Of a stretch of 64,000 nt of DNA, positions 11,460-22,503 are shown in pieces; the first letter of the stretch is position 1, and every line of letters starts with the position of its first letter. Below the pieces are notes generated by a model that was not told where the DNA came from, did no database searches, and worked only from the letters and a program-made list of their open reading frames with translations. The stretch is from Sipunculus nudus (lineage: Eukaryota; Annelida; Sipuncula; Golfingiida; Sipunculidae), in NCBI GenBank assembly GCA_026874595.1, contig CM049315.1:19431664-19495663 (forward strand), in the 5' to 3' direction. A program made the position numbers and the translations under genes.

Positions 11460-12050
11460 TAATAATTAAATATTTAAAAATAGAGACATGGACAAACAAA
11501 GCTGATAATTTTATTTCCCATTCTGCTGAGGCAGGAAAAGAATGAATAAATGCTGGTATTAAGATTAATTTCATTAAATACACAGGTGTATTTATTTTTT
11601 TATCTCAAAATATATATATATATTTAATATATTTGCATAATAATAAATATATGAAAATATCATCTCATTCTGAATTCATAATTCTAAATTGCACCATTTT
11701 ATATCCCTATTTTGGCTCATATATCATCAAAATATGCACACTGCTGGATTTAATAATATTCTGAATAATTAATTTGTTAAAATTATTTAAAAAGAAATTT
11801 AAAAATGCCACATTACCACAAAATGGCTTCTTCTTGATTACTCCTTGAATTATTATATGTATTTACTATATAAGTGTGTCCCCTGGGGGGGGGGGGGGGT
11901 TGACCATTACTTAAAGTTACATGTTTGTGAAGTTAGAAGAATTTGGGCCTAACAACTACAATTTGTGCCATGTTAACTGACAACTGGACAGATAACAGAT
12001 AATGAGTGATCCCTATAGCTCAGATGACTTTCAGTAATTCTGAGCTAAAA
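11460..12050 (+). mobile_element. Degenerate A/E element copy
   Basis: Carries E-type stretches (ATGCCACATTACCAC...TTGATTACTCCTTGAATT), a G15 tract at 11885-11899 and a degraded 3' hairpin (about 12015-12047). Internally deleted and non-coding. Confidence 0.6.
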
Positions 12051-12515
12051 ATGGAAGTCACAAGATTAAAACCCCATGAATAGGAAGCCAAGGACAGTCT
12101 AAAGACCATACAGATCCACAGAGGGACCGAGTTATGAACACCAAACTGGATTTCGCAATGCTGTTTTTGGTTCTTGAGATGATGGTCAAATAGGCATGAA
12201 AAGATCACTACCAAGCAGATATATTGGATTTCTGCTGGGTTTAAAATTCATTTGTATACATCTAACAGGTGTTAATTACATTAATTTTATTTGACAGTTT
12301 GTGCCATGTTGATAGAGCTGACCAGACAGCCCCATTATGAAATAAATATCGTTACTGAAGTTCAGATGACTCCACTTTGCCAAAAACTATGGTGTTCTGT
12401 GTTACAACTACACACTTATGTGCCGTAGAAAAGTTAGCTGAATAAATTCTTACAGTGCAAAGCATACCATATGTAGAAATAAAATTGGATATATCATAAA
12501 AGCTCAGGCACTTAC

Positions 12516-12643
12516 TGAACTTATAAATTGGCACCCAGTTAGAGTTGTTGGCCAGTTGGCGATTCTCAGACCTTTGTATCTATGGGGGTTGTCAGTGGGG
12601 TTGAACTTATTAAGAAATTTTGGTTTGGTCTCTGCCTTGAGAT
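12516..12643 (-). other. Candidate internal exon, product unknown
   Basis: On the minus strand a long pyrimidine tract with TTTGCAG precedes the block, and CA|GTAAGTG (a near-perfect donor) follows it. One frame is open for all 42 codons (it contains KFLNKFNPTDNPHRYKG and ANWPTTLTGC). I do not recognise the protein. It could belong to the same minus-strand transcript as the CEP120 exon, to a non-coding RNA, or be chance. It lies outside the recognised repeats. Confidence 0.3.
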
Positions 12644-13149
12644 CTGCAAAGAAAAACACAAAACATCAAACTCTGACTAACCCTAACAAACAAGTGACCC
12701 ATGGACCATGATGCTATGCTGTATTAATCATAGACTAACATTCACAACAGGAATTCATTTAAAAACTAAACACTAAACTCAGATTGACTCCACATTTGAC
12801 CTTGAACTTTGACCTGCCAAAGGTAAATGACCAAAAAAAGAGTAAGTGCAGCAGAGAAAAAGAGAGTAGCCTACTTTGAAATGAAGAGTGAAAAAAGAGC
12901 AATTTCCCATCTCTTTAATTAGTCATAAACTGAATAATAAATGTGCTTGGTATACTATGTATGTGTATACATATTGCTGAAAATGTCAGAAACATACATG
13001 GCACATGCCCTTGCATGAAGATGAGAGCATTTTCCACATGATGGACAATTGCAAAGTGTTCAATTCTCGTTTTAACTGGACTGTTAGAGCAGGAGAGAAA
13101 AATTCAAAGTTTATATCAAAATATTTTTTCACTGGAGCAAAAAAAAAAA

Positions 13150-13862
13150 TAAAACAAGTGAGCCATGGGCAATTACACTCAGCTGAAGCCTTGAACAATG
13201 GGTAAAATTACTCCAGAGTGCTCAAAATCATTTTTTGTTTTGCAAACAGACCTCAGATATAGGTTACAGTGACCTTATTCCACATCTGCTGCTACCATTG
13301 CATGCGACCTCATCTGACTAATAGTGTGTTAAAACAACGTTCTTTCACACAACTTTCAGAAAATAGGTCACAGTGACATATCAAGTTTCCAAGCAGATTT
13401 CTTATGGACCTCCCTGAAAGTTAGGTCAGAAGATTCTAAGCGAAAAGGATACAATTTGTGCCCTATCTGACTCACTGAGTGCTTAAAAATCATGCTTTTG
13501 GCACATAATTTGCAAAATATAGGTCACCATGACCTAATTCCAGGTTTTCTAGGAGATTTGCACAGAAAGTAAAAGAAATACAGGTGGCACCACCAGCCTG
13601 CATGATCAATATGCATGCAAGGAATCATGGCGATCAATGCATTAGTTATTCAGATACTGGAGCTTTTGTATCAAATTGTTAATTATTCTAGGGGTACTTC
13701 CAAGCCCCATAGCTCAGAGGATATGGGTAACAGAGACCTAATTTCAGGTTTCCAAGGAGATTTTTCACGGACCTCCCTGGATGTCAAGTCAGAAGATTTT
13801 AGGTCCAACAGTGACAATTTCTGTCCTGATAACAGATGACCGCTTCATTTGAAGGTCTCAAA
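13150..13862 (+). repeat. H-type repeat with AGGTCAnnnTGACCT motifs
   Basis: Starts near a degenerate 5' terminal motif (13155) and repeats the module 'AGGTCACAGTGACCTAATTTCAGGTTTCC...GACCTCCCTGGATGT' two to four times in diverged form. Related copies are at 21960-22190, 22504-22815 and 23652-24240. Contains GGTGGCACCACC at 13583. No gene. The 3' hairpin is missing here. Confidence 0.65.
13521..13535 (+). promoter_or_regulatory. Perfect AGGTCAnnnTGACCT palindrome (ERE-like IR3)
   Basis: AGGTCACCATGACCT matches the consensus inverted repeat with 3-bp spacing bound by oestrogen-receptor-type nuclear receptors. Imperfect versions lie at 13261, 13365, 21982 and 23902 in the same repeat family. 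Function is not shown; it is a sequence match only. Confidence 0.5.
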
Positions 13863-14262
13863 AATACACAAAACAAGGCACCAATGGGTCACTGTGCTCA
13901 GCTAAAGTTGACCTTGAAGTTACAAATCTAATACTTATAAAGGGAATTCAATTCACATTTGTGCGCAATGTTCTCTAAAACCGCGCTGTGTACAATATTG
14001 TGGCATACATCATTTTAAAGGTTAATATCCCCGCAGTGACATAGGCGATATGAAAATAAACAATTATTAATATACATATAATTTTGAATGATTTTTCCGT
14101 TTTTTTACCGAGCACAGCCGAACTGTCTTCGGCAATCACCGGAATGCGTGCATCGTGTTCACTTAACCTCTAACACTAAGGACTATTGTTCATATGAATA
14201 ACGCTTGCTTTCACTAAGGGATTTGACCCACGTGCGTGGTCAGTAAAGGAGACTAGATGTGT
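13863..14262. other. 5' terminal motif fragment and unique sequence
   Basis: 13863-13905 is a degenerate family A/H 5' end (ACCAATGGGTCACTGTGCTCAGC). The remaining 350 bp is non-repetitive within the window and shows no exon. Confidence 0.4.
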
Positions 14263-14329
14263 CGGAACGACTCAAATGCCCCCGCCTTGGGAAAATGAGA
14301 AACATTTGTAAAATTTTGAAAAATTTTTT

Positions 14330-16215
14330 AAAGTTCAGGAGGTGTCGTATGGTCAAAAGTAGGTCAACAAGGGCAAAATGCAAACTCGATCTGTAACGGG
14401 TCGTTATCAAGCAACACACCAAAAATCATGCCAGTATATGCAGGCATTGTGAAAAAAAGTCCATACATGTGCATTTTCCATAAAAATTTCTGACTTTCAT
14501 GAAATTTTCTATGTTTAGAAGCCGTAAAACAATCAAGTAGGTCAACCGGGATGAAACGCGAACTCGATCTGTAACGGTCTTTATCTGCCCACACATAAAA
14601 AATCAGGGTGGTATCTGCAGGCATTGAGGAAAAAAAGTAAGTACATATGCATTTGTTATGAAAATTTATATTTTTCATGAAACTTTCTATGTTCAGGAGC
14701 AGTCAAATGGTCAAAAGTAGGTCAACTGAGAGAAAACAAGAACTCGATCTGTAACTGGTCATTATCTGCCTACACACCAAAAATCAGGCCCGTATCTGCA
14801 GGCACTGCGAAAAAAAGTCCATACATATGCACCTTTTTATGAATTTTCTTTGTTAGAGCACCATCAAACGGTCAAAAATAGGTCAACTGGGACAAAACGT
14901 TAACTTGATCTGTAACTGGTCATTATCTGCCCACACACCAAAAATCAGGCCAATATCTGCAGGTATTGTGAAGAAAAGTCTGTACAAGTATATTTGTCAT
15001 GAAAATTTATGTTTTACATGAAATTTTCTGTTCAGGAGCCGTAAAACAGTCAAAAGTAGGTCAACCAGGACGAAATGCGAACTCAATCTGTAACTGGTCA
15101 ATATCTGGCCACACACCAAAAATCAGGCCAATATCTGCAGGCATTGCGAAAAAAAGTCCGTACATGTGTATTTGTCATGATATTTCATATTTTTCATGAA
15201 ATTTTCTATGTTCAGGAGCAGTCAAATGGTCAAAAGTAGGTCAACTGAAAGAAAACAAGAACTCGATCTGTAACTGGTCATTATCTGCCTACACACCAAA
15301 AATCAGGCCCGTATCTGCAGGCACTGCGAAAAAAAGTCCATACATATGCACCTTTTTATGAATTTTCTTTGTTAGAGCACCATCAAACGGTCAAAAATAG
15401 GTCAACTGGGACAAAACGTGAACTTGATCTGTAACTGGTCAATATCTGGCCACACACCAAAAATCAGGCCAATATCTGCAGGCACTGCGAAAAAAAGTCT
15501 GTACATGTGTATCTTTCATGAATATTTCTATTTTTCATGAAATTTTCTATGTTTGTACAACGGTCAAAAGTAGGTCAACCGGGACAAAACGCGAACTTGA
15601 TCTGTTACTGGTCTATATTTGCCCACACACCAAAAATCAGGCCAATATCTGCAGGCATTGCGAAAAAAAGTCCGTACATGTGTATCTGTCATGAATATTT
15701 CTATTTTTCATTAAATTTTCTAAGTTTAGGAGCCGTAAAACAGTCAAAAGAAGGTTAACCGGGACGAAACGCGAACTCGATCTGTAACTGGTCTTTAATT
15801 TTCCACACACCAAAAATCAGGCTAATATCTGCAGGCACTGTGAAAAAAAGTCCGTACATGTGTATTTGTCATAAAAATTTCATATTTTTCATAAATTTTC
15901 TATGTTCAGGAGCCGTAAAATGGTCAAAAGTAAGTCAACCAGGACAAAACGCGAACTCAAACTGTAAGTGGTCTATATCTGCTCACACACCAAAAATCAG
16001 GCCAATATCTGCAGGCATTGCGAAAAAAAGTCCGTACATGTGTATCTGTCATGAATATTTCTATTTTCATGAAATTTTCTAAGTTTAGGAGCCGTAAAAC
16101 GGTCAAAAGTAGGTCAACCGGGACGAAACGCGAACTCCATATGTAACTGGTCTATATCTGCCCACACACCAAAAATTAGGCCAATATCTGCAGGCATTGC
16201 GAAAAAAAGTCCGTA
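14330..16215 (+). repeat. Tandem core array of family B, 160-180-bp units
   Basis: The anchor ATATCTGCAGGCATTG or its close variants falls near 14437, 14611, 14791, 14951, 15131, 15311, 15471, 15641, 15821, 16001 and 16181, giving spacings of 160-180 bp. A block of about 520 bp (three units) at 14698-14920 onward is repeated almost identically from 15218, so the array grew in multi-unit steps. Confidence 0.9.
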
Positions 16216-16262
16216 CAACTGTTTGATTTCGGAATGACGGAATGACGGACATGGGTAAAACT

Positions 16263-16294
16263 ATATGCCCTGGCCACTTTGTGGCGGGGGCATA
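16263..16294 (+). other. Family B 3' terminal hairpin
   Basis: TATGCCC and GGCCAC pair with GTGGC and GGGGCATA around a TTT loop. It is the last feature before the poly-A end of the element. Confidence 0.8.
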
Positions 16295-16297
16295 AAA

Positions 16298-18289
16298 AAC
16301 TCATGTTTCTCGCTGATGAAATGGAGAGTTCAACCAAGGAGGATAAATGACAAAACCTTATTCAAAGTCCCAGTTTCAGGAACATGCGTGGGGTGGGGTG
16401 GAGTAGTGTCTGGGGTTTCAGGCCTCAAAATTGTCTGATACGATGAAAAAAAAAACATTGCGGCGGTTGAAAATGAATACGGACCCTCTGCATGGAATTC
16501 CTTTAGGTCCGCTCCTGCTACTTACGAGGTATGCATATTTCTGTTTCTTTCTTCAGGAACAGTTTCCTTGCAACCTACATTTAATAAATCTTTCATGTGT
16601 TCCTCACATCAACCTAATCTTTATAAGTCCACCTATAGAATCCATTCAAATATAATCGAAAACCTGAATGACCCCGCGTCTCATTCCGGTTCACAATGTC
16701 AACACAATCACTGGCCAGGTCATCAAGCTAAACATACTGGGGTATAAATTTCTTGCCACAAGGACAGAACCACAGAATGAATGTTAAAAATATTGGAGTG
16801 ACTGCAGGATCACTCACACACTGTCTCCACCAGATTATGAGTTTATACGGACGGACGGTATGATGTTAAGGATTCATGTAATTTAAAAGTAAGTGGCAAA
16901 ATTAAGATACAAGCAGCTGTACATAGAAACAGTTCATGTTCACAGAAGTGTTGTGCCTCAGAGAGGTGCGCGAGTTATTCTGCAGTCGTGCCAAAATGTT
17001 TATACGTATCTTATGGAGACAGTTTCCCACTGAAAACCTATATTTTTCTGTTAACTTTTAGAATAAAAAAAATTAGCCAACATTTCACATCTCAGTTAAT
17101 AAATCTCCCCAACCCCGGTAATAAGCCTGGTATACCGGGTCTATCAGCTAGTCTAAAATAACATAAAAAGAAGACAAAATAAAGTCTGAGAGGAAGAGGT
17201 TGTAGCGACATCTCTCATACAATCATCAAGATGAAGTCACATTTGATTGTAGTCTTTAATAGCAGTCACTCACATAAAACTGAAATACACACAAATGGAT
17301 GGTCTAAGTCACCTGTTGTCAATAATATAATATTATACTATTGCTGTAAATAAAGCAAACCATATAAGATTTCACAGTTTGTTCAATAAACATTAATAGA
17401 TGTATGTTGGTACTGTTATTTTACTTGAATACATGTTATAATGAAGCTATTCTAACAGCTCTGGGTATAAATACACAAACACCAGTGTTCTATGACTGAA
17501 GTTCTCATGCAAGTTAAACTTATCTAGATTTATAAAACAATGTATTAAGTGGAAAAATATAAGAATAAACAAATCTGCCATCATGCTACATTTTAAGTCT
17601 GTAACCACTTAAAGAGCACTCAAACTTGTTATAACAAAATCCTTGGTCTAAGGAGTATATCAGGCCGTATTTAGGGCCAATCTGGTGACTAAAATGTAAA
17701 TAAAAGCGAGTTAACTCTGGCGCATCAGAGCACATGCAGCGCCATCTCGTGACAAAAAAGTACACGAAAGCAGGTTATCTCAAACGTAAAACCATCCCGC
17801 CTGGCAGTACATAATTTAAACATGCGAACGTATCATTACATACAATGCAAATACTAATACAAACAGACATACATCCCGTGTGTTCTAAATAAACGTTAAT
17901 AAGTGCTTTTTCATTATCTCTAGTCAGACTCTGTCAAACCTGACTACACATCAAAGTTTCGAGGCGGCAAAAAGAATAACAAAGTTTAAAAGAGACCTTC
18001 AACATTGATATAGGATGTAAAACATCGATATACGTCTAGTTCTAAGTTCAACATACCTCCTTGCCGGCACGTTCTAATAGCCAATTCGTCTGTAACATGG
18101 TTATCGGCTGTCTTTCAGCTACTTCTGCAAAGCGCGCTCACATGCGATACATTAAAAATGGCTACCAGTACCAATGACCCTAGCAAACGTCATCACCAAC
18201 GAGGTCAAATAAAAACTACGCTGAACAGCTGCTCCACCGACCACAGCTCTACTGGTAAAATGGGCCATGGATGGTTGATATAATTGAAG
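16298..18289. other. Low-repeat region, no gene recognised
   Basis: Mostly unique sequence within the window. It includes a G-rich stretch (GGGGTGGGGTGG near 16391) and a moderately CpG-containing block at 17640-18150. No frame above 75 codons and no convincing exon. Possibly intron or intergenic. Confidence 0.4.
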
Positions 18290-18480
18290 ATTTTGTTGCA
18301 AATAGTTTTTTGTGATCTGACCATATGTTTCCTTATTTTGAAACTGAAGCATCACTGCATACAGTAAACAGTTTGTGAATATAAGATCTATACTATTACC
18401 ATGCTCATTGGTTGGCTCTGTTGACAATTCAGCAGTTTACACATTTGTTCAGTTAGATCCTAATTTTTCTATCAAACCAA
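18290..18480 (-). pseudogene. LINE endonuclease-domain relic
   Basis: The minus strand encodes EPTNEHGNSIDLIFTNC, which resembles the conserved PT..GN.LDLIFTN block near the end of the apurinic endonuclease domain of non-LTR retrotransposons. The DNA is clearly related to 43987-44180 on the opposite strand. It is short and broken on both sides. Assignment to a LINE is inference from this motif and from the homologous second copy. Confidence 0.5.
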
Positions 18481-18566
18481 TATTTTTTTTCCATTTCATT
18501 AAATGTGAACAGATGCAATAAAGTTCCCAATCCATGATGGTAGAACTTGATTTTGGACGAGTTGGT

Positions 18567-18578
18567 GGGGGGGGGGGG
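18567..18578 (+). repeat. Poly-G tract, G12
   Basis: One of eight G runs of 9-17 bases in the window. The others are at 2855, 9002, 11885, 18925, 25884, 35164 and 52635, mostly at a fixed place in A/E elements. Confidence 0.9.
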
Positions 18579-18899
18579 TTGATATAGATGGGAGTTACCA
18601 CACCTCTGTACCTCTGATTAGAGTCACACGAGAAACGTTTTAATTAATTCACTTTGGCGCCACATGGTGCTTGCGGTGGCGCCATCTGTGTTCTTCTCGT
18701 GGTGCAAGATTAAGTTTTATATTGATGTAATTACTAATTTGTGATGGATATTGATGTAAAAGGGTGAATTGCACTATGATGACGAATAAAGGATTTACAA
18801 ATTTTATGAAAATGTTTTGAAACTGGGACAAAAATTTATTAAAAATATATCTTCTTTATGTTATAAATTGTATGCAGTTGCAATTAAACTATTGTCCCC

Positions 18900-19772
18900 A
18901 GTGCTCAACTGAAAGGACACAATTGGGGGGGGGGGGGGATGGGCAGGGTGGAGGGAACAGGGGTGCTGGACCAGTGTTGAATCACTAATAAGATTACCCA
19001 GGCAAAGATGTAGTGACTAGAAGTGGGCAACCTGGCGATGAGAATGAATACAATACAGCCTCTAAAAGAAAGTTTAATACCTAGCCTAATTATTTGAGCT
19101 TTCATTTTCAAATTTCAGAATTTAACAGATTAATTACTTAATTGGGTGTACCTGCTGTGAAAATTAAATCAAATGTACGTACAAGGAAAAAAAGTGCCAT
19201 GGTCAAAATTGGACAATATTTAAGGAACTGATTTTATATTAATGCTAATAACTTTAAAAATTTATAAAATTCAGACCTAATTTTGGGTATACAACTGAAC
19301 CTTGAATCAATAAATTTTTAATTCCTGAAAAAAAGTCTAGCTTCAACACTTAAGTTTAGAGAGTAAATATCTTTCCTGATTTTTTACAAAATTAATTATA
19401 TTTGGGCCAATAAGTTGTTTAATTAAGTAATACAGGCATGTATATAGAAACAATATAGGGGAATGATTAAAGTAAATATGAAGAAAAACAGATGAGTGGT
19501 TTTGATATTGGGCGGACTCCTGAAGTAAAATAATAATTTTTTATGGAAAATTGAGTTTTTTCTTAATTTCTCACAGAAAGGAAGTCGCAGAAACACAGTT
19601 TTCGGTTTGGTAGGAGATCTTAGGGACATCTAACAGTAAGCCATATTTTGGATTTGCAGATCAAATAGTTTCAAAATATGTCAGTCTAGTGGATGGACAG
19701 ACAGACAGATGGATGCAAAAATGACAATGGACCATGCCTATATCTCAGATGATTAATAGTCAGCTTAGCTAA
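18900..19772 (+). mobile_element. Family A element, degenerate copy
   Basis: Starts near a G14 tract (18925-18938), carries the A core and ends in a decayed hairpin (ATATCTCAGATGATTAATAG/TCAGCTTAGCTA, 19740-19771). Non-coding. Confidence 0.65.
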
Positions 19773-19792
19773 ATATACATAAGAATTCCAAA

Positions 19793-19826
19793 CAAGTGAC
19801 CCATGGGTCATGACGCTCAGCTGCCA
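19793..19826 (+). repeat. Family A/H 5' terminal motif
   Basis: AACAAGTGACCCATGGGTCA followed by TGACGCTCAGCTG; an intact version of the palindromic 5' end. No matching 3' end was found within the next kilobase. The following DNA to 20540 shows no gene. Confidence 0.6.
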
Positions 19827-20547
19827 AGCATGATCTGCGACATCATGGGCTGAGATTCACAACTTCCAATCAAATTTTGAAGAACCAATTTGCCAATTTG
19901 TTGAAATTTTCTATGACAACAGAAATATATATCACCTTTGTCTGGTTAAAACACAGTGAATTGATGGTCTAATGAAAATGTATGATTGTTAAGGTATCCA
20001 GAACTATTCCTATAGCTTACTTGATACCTGTCAGTCTCAAAAGGAACACCACAAAGGGCAAATATAAGATCAAAATATATAGCAAAAAATCAAGGAAATC
20101 CATGCAAGAATTACTGAGAAACAGGTGCTTCTGTATGAATTTTTATTCAATACAAGCCAACTGTGCTGCACTTTCATATATGATGATAATATTTATTAAG
20201 AAATATTTGACCCAATCCTTTGCAAGATTACATTAATATACGTCCGACTGCCTTCACTTTAACAGTTCTTGAGATAATATGATGAAAAGGAATTTAAAGA
20301 TGGTTGCCTGGTGGCCATTTTGGACTTCTGACATGTCTAAAATCAGACAACAACCATTCGCTAAATCGGACCAAAAATTGAAGGAAAATTTCTTAAACTG
20401 CACTGAAAAAAGGATTTTTAGGTGGCTAACTGGCAGATCACACATCCTCCAATAAGAGACCAAACTTGGGGCAAATTCTCCAAATGATGTTACAGTAATG
20501 AATGTCCAAAACAATTCAAAAGGCATGTTCAGGCGCTCATATCAGAT

Positions 20548-20640
20548 TTACAGATATGCAAATGTAAGAGTGTAGGTCCAATATTTTTTATTATCACTCT
20601 GCTTTTCAATGGGGTCAGCAGGGTTGGTAAACTGCAAAAC
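20548..20640 (-). other. Candidate exon with strong acceptor, product unknown
   Basis: A TTTCTTTTCTTTCAG acceptor precedes GTTTTGCAGTTTACC on the minus strand. The frame (FTNPADPIEKQSDNKKYWTY...) runs about 30 codons to a stop at 20548. A second frame is also open, which weakens the coding case. It could be a terminal exon or part of a non-coding RNA. Not recognised. Confidence 0.22.
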
Positions 20641-21089
20641 CTGAAAGAAAAGAAATGCAGAAAGCATGACTAAGAGTCTTAAAATAAAATAAAGCCATCC
20701 TAAATCAAGTACACATCCACATATTATGAGAACAAACACTTGCTTTTATATGTGGTGATTTATATAAAAATATTCAGATATCTGGGAATATTGCTATGAC
20801 TCCATAAAATAAACTGCAAAATGTTCCCATCATCTTATAAATCAGTAGCTAAACCTTAATACTATACTCTCATAGTGTTAATTCCTGGCTGAAGTATTCC
20901 AACAACAGTGTTTTGTTATGCAGTAACGAGGTACTTATCACTCAGCCTTATCACTTAATAGCCTGATACAAAAGGGAGTCATATGTCACCAGTGTCACTC
21001 ACTATTACAGCCACACGGTGAGATGTACCAGCTGGAGTGCAAGCTTATACATACAAGAAAAATAGAGATGGTCTACAAAATAAGTTATT

Positions 21090-21960
21090 GTGAACATCCC
21101 TGACCTATGACTTTGACCTTTTGCCCACATATCAACTGGTTTCTTTCTAAATGATGGGTAACTACTAACCACTTACATCTGGCCAGGTGTAATTACTTGG
21201 CAACCAATGAGTGAATAACTTAGTCCTGCAACCTTTAACCTCCTGACCAGCTGACCTCAAAATCAATTAGTTATTTCTTCATGCAAAAAGACCCATAAAT
21301 ATGAAGTTTGAATCACATTGAGTGATGCATAGATGTGGCATATGTGAAAGACTGAAGGTTTGGGTTGAACAGTTTCACTTGAAATATGTTCACAAGCATT
21401 TAGAACAATATTGTGACCTTGACCTTTGAAACTCAACTTCAATAGGCTTCTTCCCCTATTGGTAGGTAAGCCATAAATGACAGATGGAAAGTAGAGATTG
21501 AAAAGTTTGCCTGAAAATGACTCCATGCAAGAAGAGGGTGCTGTGAACTTGACCTTTGACCTCAAAATCAACAGGTCTTTTCCCCTGTTGACAGAAAAGC
21601 GATATCAGTGCTGAAAGGTTTGGAATGAAAGGTCTAGCTTGAAATGTGTCCACAACCTTTTCAAAGAAGTGGATCCTGTGACCCTGACCTTTGACCTTGT
21701 GACCTCAACATCTATAGGATTCTTCTCCCACTTAGTAGGTGAGCTATATGTAAAAGATCAAAGAATTGGGATGAAAGGTTTGGCTTAAAATGCATCCACA
21801 GGCTTTTCAAAGAAGTTGGTTCTGTGACCTTGACCTTTGACCTTGTGACCTGAAAATATTTATGGTTCTTCCCCTGTTGGTAGGTGAGCTGTATGTGAAA
21901 GATGGAAGGTTTGGGATGAAAATGTTGGCTAAAAGAATTATTTTTGGGAGGTGCAAACAC
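21090..21960 (+). repeat. Tandem repeat of 130-146 bp with DR1 motifs
   Basis: Units carry GTGACCTTGACCTTTGACCT. Perfect TGACCTTTGACCT (two AGGTCA half-sites, spacer 1, on the minus strand) is at 21550-21562, 21685-21697 and 21831-21843, with decayed versions near 21100 and 21420. The rest of the unit includes a GTTGGTAGGTGAGCTAT stretch. Short frames across it are repeat by-products. Confidence 0.8.
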
Positions 21961-22195
21961 ACCCCATATTTTCGAGAATATAGGTCGCAGTGACCTAATT
22001 TCAGGTTTGTAAGGAGATCTTTTTAGAACCTCTAAGACTGCATAGGGTTCATGGCCCTAGCCCCTACGGTTATGATTTGTGCCCTGCTAACGGCCGGATG
22101 GCCGGCCAGACGGACAGACGGAAGGACGACAGACAAAGACCCATCGTTATAGCCCAGCATGACTGAAAGTCAGCTGAGCTAAAAATGCAGGTGGC
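21961..22195 (+). mobile_element. H-type element 3' part with hairpin end
   Basis: One H core unit (AGGTCGCAGTGACCT at 21982), then GGCCGGATGGCCGGCCAGACGG and related GGAC repeats, then the hairpin TAGCCCAGCATGACT/AGTCAGCTGAGCTA ending in AAAAA. Shares its last module with family A although the core differs. Confidence 0.65.
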
Positions 22196-22503
22196 ACCAC
22201 CAGTCTACAGGAACTGATTAAACCCCATGATCTATGTGCATGCAAAGAATAATGGTGATCAATGCATTAGTTATTCAGATACTGGAACTTTTGCATCAAA
22301 TTTTACTAGCCACATAGCTATATGGGTAACAGAGGTCTAATTTTTGGTTTCCAAGGAGATTTTCATGGACCTCCCTGGATACAATATGAAGTTACTAGGT
22401 CTAACGGTTATGATTTGTGCCCTGTTAACAACCAAAAGGCCGGATAGACGACAAACAAAGGATGGTCCCTATAGCTCAGATGGGCTAAAAGGAGAGCTGC
22501 TGA
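22196..22503 (+). mobile_element. H-type element, truncated
   Basis: Begins with GGTGGCACCACCAGTC and has one H core. It ends with a collapsed hairpin (ATAGCTCAGATGGGCTAAAA near 22470-22490). Non-coding. Confidence 0.55.

Larger units (their letters stand above)
14263..16297 (+). mobile_element. Family B Helitron-like element with about 180-bp core repeats
   Basis: ATGCCCCCGCC at 14276-14286 is exactly inverted at 16283-16293 (GGCGGGGGCAT), inside the 3' hairpin. Between them are 11 core repeats and a short GGAATGACGGAATGACGGAC stretch, the microsatellite position of pearl-type elements. It ends CATAAAAAA. No coding capacity. I judge it complete. The exact 5' boundary is uncertain by about 20 bp. 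Confidence 0.78.

Noticed and set aside
14364-16082. Frames with a recurring PYMCICH peptide
   Set aside because: They repeat with the family B core; no independent support.
20548-20739. Full 63-codon minus-strand frame as a membrane protein
   Set aside because: Its first half lies upstream of a strong splice acceptor and reads as intron; only the last 30 codons are kept as a weak exon candidate.
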